Assembly: GCA_937905855.1 (NCBI GenBank) | Contig: CALCWU010000030.1 | Coordinates: 1 to 8,079, forward strand | Direction of reading: 5' to 3' | DNA length: 8,079 nucleotides | DNA from: an uncultured Mollicutes bacterium | GTDB taxonomy: Bacteria; Bacillota_I; Bacilli_A; Acholeplasmatales; Anaeroplasmataceae | Part shown: piece by piece, positions 6,428 to 8,079 of the stretch | Layout: every line of letters begins with the position of its first letter | How positions within the stretch are numbered: position 1 is the first letter of the stretch | Notes under the pieces: model-generated | The model's database searches: none | The model's input: the letters and a program-made list of their open reading frames with translations, nothing else | What the model was told of the DNA's origin: nothing | Translations under genes and position numbers: made by a program

Positions 6428-7468
6428 TTAGTTTAATTTAAATGGCTTTAGGTCAACATCCTTATTTAGCTTTTGTAATAATAAAGCTAAGATATCAATC
6501 ATTGATTCAACATCCTTTAAGGAAGCAACCTCAACAGGAGAATGCATATAGCGAAGAGGAATTGAAAATAACACAATAGGTGTATCCTCATTAGTTCTTA
6601 AAATGGTATCACCATCAGTACCAGTTCTTCCCTGCCATACCTCATATTGAATAGGAAGGTTTAATTCTAAAGCACATTCCTTTAGCATTTGATTTAATTT
6701 GCGGTTAGGAACGCTACCCTCACAAATAACGCCACCCTTACCAAGAATAACGTCATTTTCATTATCAGCACCCTTATAATCATTACTGAATGTAACATCA
6801 ACAACTATTGCAGCATCTGGCTTTAGAATGCTTGCAGCTGAATATGCTCCTCGTCCTGTCGTTTCTTCACCAGTTGATGTAGTTACCATGATTTGTGAGC
6901 TACAGCCATTTTGATAAGCCTTTAAAGCGGCCTCATGAATAATATAATCACCAAGACGATCATCAAATGCTCTAGCACAAACCATATCATTTTGCATTTC
7001 CTGATAGTCTGCAGTATGAATAACATAAGCACCAAGCTTAATATGAACTTTAGCATCATCCATATCCTTAAAGCCACAATCTACAAATAAAGAATCAACG
7101 CCTAAATCACTAGCCTTTTGCATTGAATTGTTTGTACCCATAATTCCGTAATATTTGTTATCACCAGAAATTACAGCTACTCTTTGACCAACATAAAGCT
7201 TAGTTCTAATTCCACCGTTTTTATCAACCCTAAGGCTACCATCACCATTATAGCCATTAACAACTAAGCTAATTTCATCAGCGTGAGCTATTAGCATTAC
7301 CTTAAAATCACTATTTTCATTATAGATAGCAGTCATTGCTCCTCTATTATCAGTTTTAAAGGTATTACACCATTTTTTATAATGATTATATAGCTTTTTT
7401 TGTAATTCGTCCTCATAGCCTGATGGCGAATAGGTTTCAACAATTTCCTTTAAAAATTCATGCTTCAT
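6428..7468 (-). CDS. M42 family metallo-aminopeptidase
   Basis: A 346-aa cytosolic aminopeptidase of the M42 family (glutamyl aminopeptidase/FrvX-like). Members are two-metal enzymes that form large tetrahedral shells and trim short peptides. Counting from this start, the metal and catalytic residues are visible: AHADE (His62, Asp64), AFDDRLG (bridging Asp169), TGEETTGRGA (Glu201 base and Glu202), VVDVTF (Asp224) and the late YMHSPVE (His309). The full family length is present with no break. I place the start at the ATG at 7466-7468, which has AGAGGTG (7475-7481) 6 nt upstream. A GTG at 7475-7477 in the same frame would add three residues but lies inside that ribosome binding site. It is the last gene of a three-gene operon: the preceding gene's TGA forms part of this gene's ribosome binding region, implying coupled translation. 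A strong terminator follows. Why it is tied to two membrane proteins is unclear. Confidence 0.93.
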   Translation of the reverse strand: MKHEFLKEIVETYSPSGYEDELQKKLYNHYKKWCNTFKTDNRGAMTAIYNENSDFKVMLIAHADEISLVVNGYNGDGSLRVDKNGGIRTKLYVGQRVAVISGDNKYYGIMGTNNSMQKASDLGVDSLFVDCGFKDMDDAKVHIKLGAYVIHTADYQEMQNDMVCARAFDDRLGDYIIHEAALKAYQNGCSSQIMVTTSTGEETTGRGAYSAASILKPDAAIVVDVTFSNDYKGADNENDVILGKGGVICEGSVPNRKLNQMLKECALELNLPIQYEVWQGRTGTDGDTILRTNEDTPIVLFSIPLRYMHSPVEVASLKDVESMIDILALLLQKLNKDVDLKPFKLN

Positions 7469-7473
7469 AATTT

Positions 7474-7686
7474 TCACCTCTTAAATTTATTAATTAAAAA
7501 TGTAGTCAATATCAACAATATAGCATCACATACTAAAAGAATAATAAATATATTATTATTTAGTACTTCCTTTAGCGCCAGTATTATAAACAGTCCACTA
7601 AAGAATAATGAGCATAATAAAATAATTATCGTTAATTTAAAATTAGACCACTTTGAATGGGATTTCTTTAAGCTTTCGTTGTTCAT
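7474..7686 (-). CDS. Small two-helix membrane protein, unknown function
   Basis: A 70-aa protein with a basic, hydrophilic N-terminus (about 1-17, several Lys) and two hydrophobic segments at about 18-38 and 45-65, ending in NKFKR. The positive ends predict both termini in the cytoplasm. I recognise no family or catalytic residue. It is believed real because its ATG overlaps the stop of the DUF1294 gene (TAATG at 7684-7688), with GGTGGTGA just before it as ribosome binding site. Its own TGA ends 5 nt before the ATG of the aminopeptidase gene. Such packing points to one transcript and linked translation. It could be a small partner of either neighbour, or a lineage-specific membrane peptide. 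Confidence 0.7.
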   Translation of the reverse strand: MNNESLKKSHSKWSNFKLTIIILLCSLFFSGLFIILALKEVLNNNIFIILLVCDAILLILTTFLINKFKR

Positions 7687-7976
7687 TATCTCACCACCAT
7701 ATAAATAATAATACCACCAGCTATTATTTCCATTAAAAGACTAAAATAAATAACTAATGAAAAATATTTCTTATCTGTTTTATGATGGAAAATAATTCGC
7801 CCAATTAAAGAGCCAATAGCCCCACCAAAGCAAGAGCACATAAGTAAATTCTTTTCCTTAATACGCATATTTCCTCTTTCAGCTAGCTTCTTATCCTTCT
7901 TATAAAGATAAAGACTAACAAGTGAGGAAATTATTAAAAATGCTACATAAATAATTGCAATAATATTAATATACAT
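7686..7976 (-). CDS. DUF1294 family membrane protein
   Basis: A 96-aa integral membrane protein. A first helix at about 3-24 is followed by the DUF1294 signature: DKKLAERGNMRIKE (28-41), a glycine-rich second helix with GGAIGSLIG (51-59), then the loop HHKTDKKYF (64-72) and a third helix at about 73-94. DUF1294 proteins are small bacterial membrane proteins without known biochemical function. The length is typical for a stand-alone member. The ATG at 7974-7976 has a strong ribosome binding site, AAGGAAGGG (7983-7991), 6 nt upstream, and a near-consensus promoter stands just beyond. It is the first gene of the operon with the 70-aa membrane protein and the M42 aminopeptidase. Confidence 0.85.
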   Translation of the reverse strand: MYINIIAIIYVAFLIISSLVSLYLYKKDKKLAERGNMRIKEKNLLMCSCFGGAIGSLIGRIIFHHKTDKKYFSLVIYFSLLMEIIAGGIIIYMVVR

Positions 7977-7999
7977 ATTTTTCCCTTCCTTTATAGCCT

Positions 8000-8028
8000 A
8001 TTATACAACAATTTAATTTTTTTGTAAA
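8000..8028 (-). promoter_or_regulatory. Promoter of the DUF1294-M42 operon
   Basis: On the minus strand, TTTACA (8023-8028), a 17-bp spacer and perfect TATAAT (8000-8005) predict a start near 7993, a short leader of about 16 nt, then the DUF1294 ATG at 7976. The -35 box is only 8 bp from the first hairpin of the putative IS200-like end at 8037. Confidence 0.65.
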
Positions 8029-8036
8029 ATAACAAT

Positions 8037-8079
8037 CCACCCGTTCAACGGGTGGTATTTAGGCTCCCCTATAAGGGCC
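8037..8079 (+). mobile_element. Probable left end of an IS200/IS605-like element (cut by window)
   Basis: Two hairpins stand side by side: a perfect 7-bp stem CCACCCG/CGGGTGG around TTCAA (8037-8055), then a GGC/GCC stem enclosing C and G runs around TATA (8062-8079). Both are very GC-rich for this DNA and neither is followed by a T-run on the plus strand, so a terminator is unlikely. Subterminal hairpins of this kind mark the left end of IS200-type elements, where they bind the Y1 transposase and shield its gene from read-through. I remember similar hairpin pairs before IS200-type tnpA genes, but the gene itself lies outside the window, so this stays a moderate call. Confidence 0.45.

Noticed and set aside
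7460..7708. 82-aa plus-strand frame
   Set aside because: Antisense to the two-helix membrane protein, whose overlapping start and stop signals make the minus strand the coding one.

Overview
This 8.1-kb window is strongly AT-rich, with Shine-Dalgarno sites of the AGGAG/AGGTG type and near-consensus TTGACA/TATAAT promoters with 17-bp spacers. TGG is read as Trp and TGA is used as a real stop (the 189-aa and 70-aa genes), so the code is standard. This fits a low-GC Bacillota/Bacilli-type bacterium, plausibly a gut commensal of the Erysipelotrichia/RF39 kind; the lineage is inference. The DNA looks chromosomal, with insertion-sequence traces at both ends.

Layout. Positions 1-1200 hold no intact gene. 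Minus-strand translation shows scattered, frameshifted patches resembling the conserved blocks of a TnpB (IS200/IS605-type) protein, followed by short GC-rich hairpins where the right end or guide RNA of such an element would lie. From 1323 a plus-strand gene encodes a WYL-domain protein behind two overlapping promoters. All remaining genes are on the minus strand. They are a GNAT-type acetyltransferase (its 3' end overlaps the WYL gene by 33 bp), a large secreted lipoprotein of the SGNH/CE12 rhamnogalacturonan-acetylesterase type with its own terminator, and an AAA+ ATPase fused to a PD-(D/E)XK-like C-terminal domain. Then comes a three-gene operon read from about 8000 down to 6428: a DUF1294 membrane protein, a two-helix membrane protein and an M42 metallo-aminopeptidase. 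It is closed by a strong terminator. At the right edge (8037-8079) two adjacent hairpins resemble the left end of an IS200-like element cut off by the window.

How the parts relate. The M42 operon is tightly coupled (TAATG overlap, then a stop codon inside the next gene's ribosome binding site), so its products are probably made together. The other genes look like single units, each with a recognisable promoter or terminator. The esterase would act outside the cell on acetylated pectin, but no other pectin gene lies nearby. The most distinctive unexplained structure is a 138-bp array of five alternating CCGCT/AGCGG words (6229-6366) enclosing the promoter of the ATPase-nuclease gene, which looks like an operator cluster. 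I found no CRISPR array, tRNA, rRNA or clear complete new system.
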